A stretch of 35,974 bases of DNA from a virus: IMG/VR virus record IMGVR_UViG_3300025617_000058, positions 1-35,974 of that record. One strand, written 5' to 3'. The notes beneath the pieces are model-generated. The model ran no database searches. It saw nothing but the letters and a program-made list of their open reading frames with translations, and had not been told where the DNA came from. The first letter of the stretch is position 1. The number at the start of each line of letters is the position of its first letter. The position numbers were made by a program, and so were the translations under genes. Shown here one piece after another: positions 14,963 through 24,500 of the stretch.

Positions 14963-16834
14963 TTAAAATTGACCTACAACTTCAGAGAAGTCTACGCCAG
15001 TTCTTACTGCAACAAAGTTCAACTGGATAAAGTTGATAGACTTCGCTGGTTTGATATAAATATCACCAATGAATTCGTTTCTATCAATTACTTCACCAGT
15101 GTTATTCGTTTCGTCACAAACAACACGGAAGTCGTAAATACCACGGCGACCTTGAACGTCTTTTAGGAACGGTTCGACTAGATTTCTGAATTGTGAACGA
15201 GTGAACTGGTCGTTAAACTCAAATAGTGAGTATTTAGCGGCAGTAGCAATCGCTTTTTCGAGTACGATGAATAGTCTACGAACATTAATACGGTCGAATG
15301 CTGAAGGCTTCGCAAGAAGCGTCTTATCACCGAACAAAATGCAACCTTCGCCTGGGAATACCAAGATTGGGTTGATACCATTTTTGTACAATTCATCACG
15401 GAAAGTTTTGCTTGGCGACCATGCTGTTTTAACAACATTCTTAATTCCACCACGGTTGAAACCTGCTGGTGACCACCATGCGTCTCTCTGGTCGGTTGAA
15501 CGTACAACAAGTCCTGCAACGTCACCATTGAATGGTACCCAACGATATACATCGTTATACTTGTCGTACTGGTACTTCCAGTTACCATCAAGCATTGCGT
15601 ATGAAGACGATGGGAGTAGATTTCTGAATTCTACAATATCAGCGGCTTCACTACCTGCATTGTTTACACAATCTGTAAACTCAGGTGATAGGAATGTTAC
15701 ACAATCCATACGACTTTCTGCGATAGAAATCAAGTGCAATGCAACTGTTTGGTTAGCGTCTGCACCCAAGATGAGTGATACGTCAACTTCTTCAGCGTTT
15801 GCAAACATGTCGTAACCAGCAATAATTTCTGCATCAGAAGCAACTGCTCCGTTTGCACCACCTGCTAGTGACCATGTGCTTGCTACATTAAGTGCAGTCG
15901 AATTGTAGTCTACGCCATCAGAAGCGGCTGTATCCCAGTTATTCGCACCTGCATCGTGGTCTACCCAACGAATCCAGTTTGAACGTCTATCGATTGCAAT
16001 TTTGTAGTTATTTGTTGAACCATCTGCATTCAAAGCACCAGGTGCTTTAGATACGAATGGGAATACTTCGATTACTTGACCTTTAGTACCAGAGATTTCT
16101 CCGTCTTCGTCAATTACTGCAACGTGAATTTCATCGTTAGATGCTCCACGCTTTTCAGCGTATGGTGAAGTACCAGGCTTGCCATCAAAAGATGTTGCAT
16201 ATTCCCACTGTACAGTTACAGCCTCGGCAGTCAAATCTGCTGAGAATGCACTGTCAAGTGTTGCGCCTGTTGCGTCTACTGCGGTTACAGTCTTAGTTTC
16301 ACCTGCGTGAATGATAAGTGAACCAACGGTCATGAAATCGTCTGCATCTGTTAGTGTCAATGCAGTTCCGACAGTATCTACAGTTTGTGTATGCTCAAAT
16401 GCGTTTGCAGATGGGCAGATAGATACTTTTAGTGAGTTACCAATTGCACCAGCATGTTTTGCTGTGAAGTACAAATCGGGTGTGTTTGCTTGTCCGCCTT
16501 CATAGTTGTTTTCCCAGTCTTCATCGTTTTTGATGAGTAGACCAGCACCATCTGTGGAAGCGTTAAGTTGACCATCTTGCTCCACACGAACAACTTGTAG
16601 GCTGTTACCGTATGCGAGGAAGTTGGCGGCTGTGAAAAATGGAATCGCTGTAGCGTTTGTTGGCTTGCCGAACATATTAGCAAGAGTATCTTCAGTACCG
16701 AGTAGTTTGCGCTCCATAATTGGACCCCATCCATACTCACCTGCGATACAACCACCAGTCGCCGCAACAGCGGGTACTACGGTTGTCAAGTCAATTTCTG
16801 TGACATTAACACCTGGACTTAGTTGAAATGGCAT
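14963..16834 (-). CDS. 18: gp18 contractile tail sheath protein
   Basis: A 623-residue sheath subunit (T4 has 659). The N-terminus SPGVNVTEIDLTTVVPAVA and GEYGWGPIMERKLLGTEDTLANMFGKP are typical of sheath domains. The C-terminal third (RINVRRLFIVLEKAIATAAKYSLFEFNDQFTRSQFRNLVEPFL, ending NFIQLNFVAVRTGVDFSEVVG) is the conserved handshake domain of T4, pyocin and type VI sheaths. The middle (about 130-330) holds variable surface domains. GGAG is 8 bases before ATG, and a late promoter is 64 bases upstream. Confidence 0.98.
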   Translation of the reverse strand: MPFQLSPGVNVTEIDLTTVVPAVAATGGCIAGEYGWGPIMERKLLGTEDTLANMFGKPTNATAIPFFTAANFLAYGNSLQVVRVEQDGQLNASTDGAGLLIKNDEDWENNYEGGQANTPDLYFTAKHAGAIGNSLKVSICPSANAFEHTQTVDTVGTALTLTDADDFMTVGSLIIHAGETKTVTAVDATGATLDSAFSADLTAEAVTVQWEYATSFDGKPGTSPYAEKRGASNDEIHVAVIDEDGEISGTKGQVIEVFPFVSKAPGALNADGSTNNYKIAIDRRSNWIRWVDHDAGANNWDTAASDGVDYNSTALNVASTWSLAGGANGAVASDAEIIAGYDMFANAEEVDVSLILGADANQTVALHLISIAESRMDCVTFLSPEFTDCVNNAGSEAADIVEFRNLLPSSSYAMLDGNWKYQYDKYNDVYRWVPFNGDVAGLVVRSTDQRDAWWSPAGFNRGGIKNVVKTAWSPSKTFRDELYKNGINPILVFPGEGCILFGDKTLLAKPSAFDRINVRRLFIVLEKAIATAAKYSLFEFNDQFTRSQFRNLVEPFLKDVQGRRGIYDFRVVCDETNNTGEVIDRNEFIGDIYIKPAKSINFIQLNFVAVRTGVDFSEVVGQF

Positions 16835-16872
16835 AATTTCATCTCCTTTTTTTGATTAATCATTTTATTGTT

Positions 16873-16925
16873 GAAGAATATGGTTTCAATCATATTATTA
16901 TTTATATGACTATTTAGTATTCTTC
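16873..16925 (-). other. Inverted repeat enclosing the gene 18 late promoter
   Basis: An 8-base outer pair GAAGAATA/TATTCTTC (16873-16880 with 16918-16925) and an inner pair CATAT/ATATG (16891-16895 with 16904-16908) around an 8-base loop. No U-run follows. It fills the gap between the gene 17 stop and gene 18. Confidence 0.65.
16899..16906 (-). promoter_or_regulatory. Late promoter TATAAATA for genes 18-19
   Basis: An exact box followed by ATAATATG, 64 bases before the sheath ATG. It straddles the apical stem and loop of the inverted repeat 16873-16925. Confidence 0.88.
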
Positions 16926-16937
16926 TTACTTTTAGTA

Positions 16938-18572
16938 TTACCAATCATTTCCCCATGTCAGTTTTTCGTCTGTTGACCAGACTTGTCCTGAATTATCTTT
17001 AAATGTACTCTCAGTCGGTACGCCATCATCAATAAATCCAAATGGGGTCAATTCATCTTCAATCATATCTTTATTGAATTCTTCAAGTCTGCGTCTAAAA
17101 TCCATATCTGTAAGTTCTTTAAAATACTTCTGAGTAGTCATCCACCCAAAAAGCACTAAACACATTACTAAATCATCGTGTGAACCAGGTTCTGCTTCGT
17201 ATGACTGTGCTTTACTTACAAATGTATTTAATTCTGATAATATATCGAAATCATTTACTATGAGTTGGTCACTCACAATCAAATCCTTCAGAGTTTGGCA
17301 ACCTATTCTCTTTACATATTTAGATGTTTTAACACCTAGAGCAACGTTTTTACCAAACCCAGCACCAATTTGCTGTCCCGCTCTACCCATTTGGGCAACA
17401 GTGAGCAAGTTTTCATATTCTAAATCATGGTGTAATATGTCAGCGACTTGACTACCTACGTCATTTACTTCAATCAATACATAGGCTTCATTAAATCTAT
17501 TCGCCGCCGCCTTAATCACTTGCGGATACAACATTGGTGATATGTTTTTACTGCGATACTTACAAACGACTTTGTATGGCATCACTGAAACATCAATAAT
17601 ACAGAAAGCAGAATAATCTGCGCCTGTTCCTCTTGACGTATCTACGATAACTGCATATGCACCAGTTTCTGTTGGGTCTTCAAATATTGAAGTTCCATCC
17701 TTAGTATATTTAGCCTTTTCAAAAGTTAAAGAACGTAGTTTAGACCCAGGAATTAGAGTATTAGATGAACCAATAAACTCACATTCAAATTCTACTCTAA
17801 ATTGCTCTTCTGAAGTGTTTGCAATTTGTTCATTTTTCCACTTTTCGTCATGACCAGGTATATCTGACCAGTGAACGTCTACTCTCTTATATGAGTTACG
17901 TCCTTTTTCGCTGTCAGTCCATAACTTGTAGAACATGTTAAGACCTTTAGGCGTTGACGTAATAAGAACTTTCGTAGTTTTACCTGATGAAATTGTAGGA
18001 TATACAGAAGCAAAAAATTCATCTTGTAGATTACCTGGAATGAACGCAAATTCATCTAGGTAAATCAAGTTAAATGAACCACCACGAATAGCAGATGAAG
18101 ACGTTGCAGATGAAAGTATCTTAGAACCATTTTCTAGTTCAATGTTACCCTTATTCCATTCTACGACACCTTGCTGTATCCACTTAGGTAGTGCTTCATA
18201 TGCTCTCTGAATACGAGAAAGAATTTCTCTTGCTTGTGATAGTTTGTGTGCTAGAATAGCAATGTTATATTCTTCATTAAACAAAACTGAATGTAAAAGC
18301 AATGCCGCAATCGTAGTGGTCTTACCACTCTGACGAGGCATCTTACATATAACAAATCTGTTATCTTGTACTTTGTTGATGATATCCTTCTGAAACTCAT
18401 ATGGTTCAAAAGGAACAAAACCCTTATCTACGTTTACAATCTTAACATAGTGTTCAATGAAATACTCTGGGTCATTTGCACACTTAACCCATTCGTTGAT
18501 TTGTTCTTGTGTGAATTCTGTATCAACGTTTGCTTTTTTTAGATTAGGATTACCTAGATAGTTTTCACTCAT
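16938..18572 (-). CDS. 17: gp17 terminase large subunit
   Basis: 544 residues from ATG 18572; a GTG five codons earlier is possible but would deepen the overlap with gene 16. It is the packaging motor ATPase and headful nuclease. Walker A MPRQSGKTT lies at about 78-86 (numbered from this ATG), Walker B NLIYLDEF at about 168-175, coupling motif LITSTPKG near 204-211, and the RNase H-like nuclease begins at VIVDTSRGTGADYSAF (catalytic Asp near 311), with a later acidic cluster in SHDDLVMCLVLFGW. T4 gp17 is 610. Confidence 0.97.
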   Translation of the reverse strand: MSENYLGNPNLKKANVDTEFTQEQINEWVKCANDPEYFIEHYVKIVNVDKGFVPFEPYEFQKDIINKVQDNRFVICKMPRQSGKTTTIAALLLHSVLFNEEYNIAILAHKLSQAREILSRIQRAYEALPKWIQQGVVEWNKGNIELENGSKILSSATSSSAIRGGSFNLIYLDEFAFIPGNLQDEFFASVYPTISSGKTTKVLITSTPKGLNMFYKLWTDSEKGRNSYKRVDVHWSDIPGHDEKWKNEQIANTSEEQFRVEFECEFIGSSNTLIPGSKLRSLTFEKAKYTKDGTSIFEDPTETGAYAVIVDTSRGTGADYSAFCIIDVSVMPYKVVCKYRSKNISPMLYPQVIKAAANRFNEAYVLIEVNDVGSQVADILHHDLEYENLLTVAQMGRAGQQIGAGFGKNVALGVKTSKYVKRIGCQTLKDLIVSDQLIVNDFDILSELNTFVSKAQSYEAEPGSHDDLVMCLVLFGWMTTQKYFKELTDMDFRRRLEEFNKDMIEDELTPFGFIDDGVPTESTFKDNSGQVWSTDEKLTWGNDW

Positions 18573-18999
18573 CTGTTGTTCTCGCACCTTTGGCGAGTTG
18601 AAGCAATTGTTGTTGTAATTCTTTTGTGCTACCTACAAATACAGTATTGTTCTGTATTGCTTTTGAGGGACCTTGATAGTCTTCTTTTTCTAGGTCTTTC
18701 TTTTGCTTGTGTACGTCAAGCAACTCTTTATTCGCTTCAACCATTGTTTTGATTAGTGTAGATGCTACTTCGTATGCACGAGGATGTTCACTCTCTTTTG
18801 CGAGTTGCAAGATACCATCAACCGCACTCTCACCTTTTTCGATGAGTTTTGCAATATTTTGTCTTGCTTTTGCGAAGTCTTCATTTTTTTCGCCCGTGTC
18901 TTCTACGACTTGTGGCGGCAAAACTTCTTGCGCTTCTACTATATCAGTAGTAATATTCAGCGCATCTTCTAGTTTCTCTTCTACACTCTTCTTGCTCAT
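18565..18999 (-). CDS. 16: gp16 terminase small subunit
   Basis: A 144-residue DNA-recognition and regulatory subunit of terminase (T4 has 164). It is helical throughout, with a central coiled-coil pair (YEVASTLIKTMVEANKELLDVHKQKKDLEKE) that in T4 gp16 forms the ring, and a C-terminal KELQQQLLQLAKG. It overlaps gene 17 by 8 bases, consistent with coupled translation of the motor. The 16-17 pairing makes the identification firm despite low sequence conservation in this family. Confidence 0.9.
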   Translation of the reverse strand: MSKKSVEEKLEDALNITTDIVEAQEVLPPQVVEDTGEKNEDFAKARQNIAKLIEKGESAVDGILQLAKESEHPRAYEVASTLIKTMVEANKELLDVHKQKKDLEKEDYQGPSKAIQNNTVFVGSTKELQQQLLQLAKGARTTDE

Positions 19000-19015
19000 T
19001 TTATAGTCTCACTTA

Positions 19016-19795
19016 TTATTCAGGTTCTAAATCAGTACCAGCCGCTCTTGTTTCTGTAAATCCAAAGTCGCCAGTATCTAACCCATTAGGGTCTGTCGCA
19101 ACTAATGTCTGGTCTGTCGCTGTTATGCCTTCCGTACCAGTCATCTCTGTAGTTTGCTGTACAGTAGCAATCTGTGCGCTAGTAACAATTTTACCATCAC
19201 GGACTGCACCGTAAATATTACTCTTCAGCGTAAATGTTAGTGTCCAAACAATAGACCTTCTTGTTTCAAAATCACCCTCATAAACATCTTCTTGTGCTAA
19301 TGAACCTAAGATTACAGGAATATCTTTTGTGATACCTAAGTCTGGGAATTCATTAATTGTCACATTAAAATGTGGCGTGAAATATGGAAGAATTTGCTCT
19401 AATATTTGAGTACCATCTTCAGCATTCTTTACCATTATGTATAAAGAGAAATCGAAATTATAAGGGACTGGTGCATATGTATACTTAACTGCACCATCAC
19501 CGTCTGCTTGTTTAATGACATTCAAAGAGTTTTGTTTTCTCTCTGGGTCATATGTCATACCATCCATTTCGAATGCCATACGAGGCAGGGTGATAGCACT
19601 GTTTTGGTCATTACCATCACTCTCTAATCTTGCAAGAAATTTCTGCTTTGGTCCATAACTGATAGGCACTTTAAAACGTTCTATTTCAGAACCGTCTTCA
19701 GCAAAACGTCTTACATTAATATTATTAAATAGGTTACCCATAACGATAACCATTTTTCTAATACTTGCGTGATAAAATGTGTGTCCTAGTGCCAT
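19016..19795 (-). CDS. 15: gp15 tail sheath terminator / completion protein
   Basis: A 259-residue homologue of T4 gp15 (272), the hexameric ring that caps the tail and joins it to the neck. The opening GHTFYHASIRKMVIVMGNLFNNI, then RFKVPISYGPKQKFLARLE and ITLPRMAFEMDGMTYDPERKQN are family hallmarks. The last 45 residues are Thr- and Gly-rich and look unstructured, beyond the usual core. It lies 3 bases after the gene 14 stop. Confidence 0.96.
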   Translation of the reverse strand: MALGHTFYHASIRKMVIVMGNLFNNINVRRFAEDGSEIERFKVPISYGPKQKFLARLESDGNDQNSAITLPRMAFEMDGMTYDPERKQNSLNVIKQADGDGAVKYTYAPVPYNFDFSLYIMVKNAEDGTQILEQILPYFTPHFNVTINEFPDLGITKDIPVILGSLAQEDVYEGDFETRRSIVWTLTFTLKSNIYGAVRDGKIVTSAQIATVQQTTEMTGTEGITATDQTLVATDPNGLDTGDFGFTETRAAGTDLEPE

Positions 19796-19798
19796 AGT

Positions 19799-20662
19799 TT
19801 AAAAGTCCTCACTGAATGGGTTATCTTCACTGAAGTCAATAACACTATCTGGGTTAGTCTCATAAACTTTGTTATCTGCTTCTGTAGTCTCTGGGAATAT
19901 CATTGTCTCTTTGACACCAAGTATATACGTTGCACCTGAAGTGTCACCAATAATATTAGCACCAGTACCGAAGTTACCTACAATATTTCTTACTGTTAGA
20001 ATTGTATCAGGTTCATTCCAATCAGTTACTTCTGCTTTCGCAATAGCATTTGCAAGGTCTGCACCTTGATATATTTCTTCATTGATTTGGAATGTGCCTG
20101 AACCAGTACCCATTGTCAACTGAATTGTGTACTGATTTGTTTCTTCAACTGCATCAATTTCAGTTACACCCGTATCGAATGTCTCTTCTGAATATTCAAA
20201 GAATTCTGTCGATAGTCGGGTAACGTATGCTTTACCTAATTGATAATACACTTCTTCGTCTTCTACATGTTTGATTTCCATCAACTGACCAGTCAACGGC
20301 ATGTAAATGAGGTCGCCTTCTCTTGGTTTTGTGAAACCAACACTAGCGGTTGTTGCTTCTTCTTCGAAACGAGTGTTTGCTACAACAAAAGTTTGTGTGT
20401 CTCTAATCTCTACGCCAAATTTAGACAAAAGGTCGCCATCACCACTGAAGCCATCAACACCTTGAATATACATTTCAATAGTAAACTCAGTGTCGAATGT
20501 CGAGTTCTTTACTTCATTGAAAATGTCATCAACGTGTGTGTATTCACGAGGTAGATAGCGTACATCATGTCCGTAAATTTGAAGACTTTCTACTACAAGG
20601 TCATTTGTAAGAGATTGTTCTTCTACGTTTGAGTAAAAATTGAAATACTGATTTGTTGCCAT
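19799..20662 (-). CDS. 14: gp14 neck protein
   Basis: A 287-residue head-closure neck protein. Family start: YFNFYSNVEEQSLTNDLVVESLQIYGHDVRYLPRE, then FTIEMYIQGVDGFSGDGDLLSKFGVEIRDTQTFVV and REGDLIYMPLTGQLMEI. Residues about 186-250 carry an added Gly/Ser-rich module (FQINEEIYQG, then ILTVRNIVGNFGTGANIIGDTSGAT) that is repeated in form in gp8 of this window, splitting the normal C-terminal domain. AGGA is 9 bases before ATG. It lies between genes 13 and 15 in standard T4 order. Confidence 0.96.
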   Translation of the reverse strand: MATNQYFNFYSNVEEQSLTNDLVVESLQIYGHDVRYLPREYTHVDDIFNEVKNSTFDTEFTIEMYIQGVDGFSGDGDLLSKFGVEIRDTQTFVVANTRFEEEATTASVGFTKPREGDLIYMPLTGQLMEIKHVEDEEVYYQLGKAYVTRLSTEFFEYSEETFDTGVTEIDAVEETNQYTIQLTMGTGSGTFQINEEIYQGADLANAIAKAEVTDWNEPDTILTVRNIVGNFGTGANIIGDTSGATYILGVKETMIFPETTEADNKVYETNPDSVIDFSEDNPFSEDF

Positions 20663-20668
20663 GTGTCA

Positions 20669-21412
20669 TTATCCTGTCATAAAGTCAACTGGCAATTCAT
20701 GCTTCAATTGCATTTGCTCTTCTAATTCTGTGATTTCTTGCTTTGCTTCTTCTAGTATTGCACGACCATTCATAGTCACGCCACCTGGCAATTGAATGCC
20801 TTCATACTTAGAAACATTCATACCCCATTGCTCTTTAATCTGTGCAGTAGCATATTCTTTAAGAAATCTATCATTCCAAATCTGAGTATTTACAGTAGGG
20901 TCTAAGATTTTAAATGCTTCGATGATAATATAATCACCTACATTTAGATTATCTTTCCACGAGAAGTCAATCATCAATTTGTCTGTATGTCTTTCGTGGC
21001 GAATTGGAGTAACACCATTAAATAGGTCATCTAGCATTGATAGATGCCCACGCATAGTAGTAAATTCGCTTGCGCTTACTGAAGTAAAGTCAAAAACATC
21101 ATTTAGATGCATTTGATATCGCACATCAAACATACTTGAAGATGATGAAGCATCATCTATACTCAAAACACGAACAACCGAGGTCACTTCATCATCTAGT
21201 GTGATATATGCCTGGTCTATTTCTGCTTGAGTTACTTCGTGCTTAATGTATGTGCGAGTTGTAGCGTCAGAATGATAATCCTGAAAGTATTCTAGTGCAT
21301 CATCAATTCGGTCTTCAACTTGTTCGTTTGAGACATTGATTTGCACGACACCTTTGCCTAACTTACGAAGGCAATATTCTTTAAAGGTTGCTCTATCTGT
21401 TGGTGCTGGCAT
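20669..21412 (-). CDS. 13: gp13 neck protein
   Basis: A 247-residue head-completion protein that joins the portal to gp14. Typical features are the N-terminal helical domain (RATFKEYCLRKLGKGVVQINVSNEQVEDRIDDALEYFQDYH), the beta-rich centre (ITLDDEVTSVVRVLSI), IIIEAFKILDP, and RFLKEYATAQIKEQWGMNVSKYEGIQLPGGVTMNGRAILEEA. This last block is strongly conserved in T4-like phages. AGGA lies 8 bases before ATG. It is the first gene of the 13-17 cluster; no exact TATAAATA precedes it. Confidence 0.96.
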   Translation of the reverse strand: MPAPTDRATFKEYCLRKLGKGVVQINVSNEQVEDRIDDALEYFQDYHSDATTRTYIKHEVTQAEIDQAYITLDDEVTSVVRVLSIDDASSSSSMFDVRYQMHLNDVFDFTSVSASEFTTMRGHLSMLDDLFNGVTPIRHERHTDKLMIDFSWKDNLNVGDYIIIEAFKILDPTVNTQIWNDRFLKEYATAQIKEQWGMNVSKYEGIQLPGGVTMNGRAILEEAKQEITELEEQMQLKHELPVDFMTG

Positions 21413-21485
21413 AATCTTTTCCTGTCCTAAGTTTTTACATATCTACATATATTTAGTTCACAAAGAACCACCACTAGCAAATATG

Positions 21486-21511
21486 GAGAGAGGGGTTTAA
21501 CCCCCTCTCTC
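21486..21511 (-). terminator. Hairpin terminator after the 1923-residue gene
   Basis: Ten perfect pairs GAGAGAGGGG/CCCCTCTCTC (21486-21495 with 21502-21511) around a 6-base loop, beginning 9 bases past the stop codon. The following U-tract is weak (CATATTT), so efficiency is uncertain; it could also protect the mRNA 3' end. Confidence 0.75.
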
Positions 21512-21520
21512 TTTGCTTTC

Positions 21521-24500
21521 TTAGGCTTGGGATTCAGTCCAAGTAATCTTACCAGTTACGAAGAACGGTGTTGCCGCGGCAATTCCTGTGGTAGATTGTG
21601 GCTGAACTGCAAGTGTCAACAAGTCAGGACCCGCTGGGAAGATACCGTCGCCACCTAGAATTGAGTTACCAAGTTCAAGAATGTCTGCAAGGTCAATCTC
21701 AACAGAACCAGCAGATGCTTTCAGTGAGTAGATTGTTGTACCGTTTTGTAGCGTATCGCCAGCAACGTGTTCAATCAATTCTGAAAGTGATGGTTTATCA
21801 GCATTTACAAAGTCCAAGCGTGATGGTAGTGCGTTAAGAATTAGGAAAATCTCAACGTCTTCGTTAGAAGTAACACCAGCCTGCTTCAAAGCCATTTGCA
21901 TTCTGTTAATAATTTCACGCTCACCCAACTTACCTGTCAATGAACTATCTACTGAAGGTGCCAAGCGAATTGAGATTAGCGGAATAGGCTGTGTCAATTC
22001 GATAGGTGTTGTTTCACCCAAAGTCAATGTAGTTGATGAAGGAATATCTGGGAAGTTTGCGCCACCCGGTTCTGTCGCAGTTGCAGGCCATGATGTGTAA
22101 ACCTTAGAGTTAGCACCATCAACTTTAACCTGCGTAATGTATGTACCTTCTGGTAGGGCATTGTTGCTTGGGTCACGAACAAGTGTACCTACTTTAACAG
22201 TCTGAGCATCAGAGGCAGAAACACCAGCACTATAAACAAACACTCGGCGACCATTCAAAGTTACAACATCGAATGTAGAAATCGCTGTTGTATTGAATGT
22301 GAATGATGAACCGTTAGTGAATGCAAACGGGCGAGAGTTAGCAGTCAAGAGGTATGCTTTATCGTCATCGAATGTACCGTCCATGATGATTGAAGTACCG
22401 AAGTGGAACAGTGTTGGTGCAGTAGTTGCATTTGGACCGTTTTCAATCTCATAGCGCCCAGGCAAGTTACCTGAACGGAAGTAGGATTCATTCAATCTGT
22501 TGTTGTGCTTAAATTCATGCACATAAACAACGTGACCCTTTTGGTCTTTGAAACCAAATCTAATCTTACCAGCACCATACCAAGAGTAATCTGCATATGC
22601 CATCTGTAGTTTGTTCAAGTTTAGAACAAAACCTGATGGTCCTTTACCATCACACTTATCGATGTTAAATAGGTGTTGTGGTACTCTTGTATCGATTGTC
22701 TTCGTAATCTTAACACTCTTAGCAGTGACACCACGATATGCAGGCTGAACTACCATTCTCAAGTCAGATGAAACTTCAACTACTTTATAAGATTGTCCAC
22801 GAACAACAATGGAATCTCCGTTGAAAATCTGAGTAGTGAATGAAGTGTTATTACCTGTAATGATATGTGAACCACGAGTTGTGTTTACAGAACCCGCCAA
22901 CTGTAGTGTAGAACTACGTCTTACCGCATGTAGGTAATTGCCGTCATACTCATAGAAGAACCCGTTTTGGTCATCAAACATACCTGCACGAATGTAACTA
23001 TCTTCCCAGCCTGTTCTTACATATGTTGGGAATCCTTCTGCTTTCGCTTGGTCAGGTGCTTCACTCATCTGATATGTGAATATGAATTCATCAGGTGCTG
23101 TTGCAACGTTATATAGACCATTGTATGGGTTGTTACCATAAGATGTGACTGCACCTTCAATTTTAATCTCATCACCGACTTTTAGGTTATGCGCTTCTTG
23201 TGTTGTAACAGTAGCAACATCACCTTGTGCTTTAATCAACTGTTGTACAATCTTTGGTGGATTGAAGTTGATAGCGAATGAGTTCTGAATACCTTTACCA
23301 GACTGATATCTGAAGTATTTACGAGACTGACGAATAATCTTACTGTCAGGTGAAGTACCCGCAGTAATATCAACACCACCGTCAAATGACTTGTGTAGTG
23401 AGAATCCATCAGGACGCAACATAATCTGTGTTGGGTAGAAGTATTCTGCGCCTGTAATTGAAGATTGGGCACCAGCATCTTCAGAAATTGTCATATTTGT
23501 GTCTGTTGTAATAGTATCAACAGTATATGCATTTGTTTGTGATGCTTCTGTGACGTAAATCGTATCAAAACGCTTGAATGAAGTCAAGAATGTAGTACCG
23601 TTTCCTGTAATCCTCTTGCTTCCTAGTGTAGTGCTTACAAGACCTTCACCAGCAGAGTTTTTAATAACGTTTGTTGATGTAAGTGTGTGTGTTCCTGCAG
23701 GAACAGTCAAATCAATCGAAATGCCCTGTGATGCAGATAGCGCACTATCAGCGAGTTTGATTGAAGAGTTATCTACAACAATGACGTTGAACAAACCTTC
23801 ACGAGCAGAAAATGCTTCCAAACTCATCATTTGTTCATTTACACTCGAATCATATTGAATAAATTCACCTGGGACCAAGTTATGTGGGTCTGCAAATGTA
23901 ATTACATCACTTGTTGCGTTTACTTCAGCACTTGTTACTGAATATACACGCTTTGGAATTGTGAAGTCTGTTTTAACAACAAATTTATTTGTTTGTGGAA
24001 CATCGATAATTTCAAATACACCATCATATGCGCCTGTCAAACTTTCAACAACAAATTCTTGTAGACCTGTGCCGCCGGCGGCAAGTACAACTGAACCACT
24101 ATCACCAATAACAGTGAAACGAATATCCCACCAGTTTGCCATACCAGATGGTGAGAAGTTAATCTGTGAAGTTGGGTCAAATGTTACGTTGACACCTAGA
24201 TTACCACCATTATCGACTAGTAGTGAAGTTACATCTTTTGTTGGGAAGAATTCGTCTTTTGCGAAGACAGAACTATCAACACCATTTCTTTGACCGATGA
24301 AGAATTGCTCACCGTCTTCAAAAGACATCAAGACATATTCGTTCCTACCACCAAAGTCACCACGATATTCAACACCAGTAATTGTAGCGGCAGTTGGAGT
24401 AACACCCAATGCAGTTTGAATATCAATAAATTCTGTAATTGTCTGATTGTTTGCTCTACCAACAGATGCAGTAGTACCTTCTGCGTTTGTTGCAACTGTT

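Noticed and set aside
21450-21457. ACTAAATA as a late promoter for gene 13
   Set aside because: Two mismatches to TATAAATA in AT-rich DNA; not strong enough to list as a promoter.
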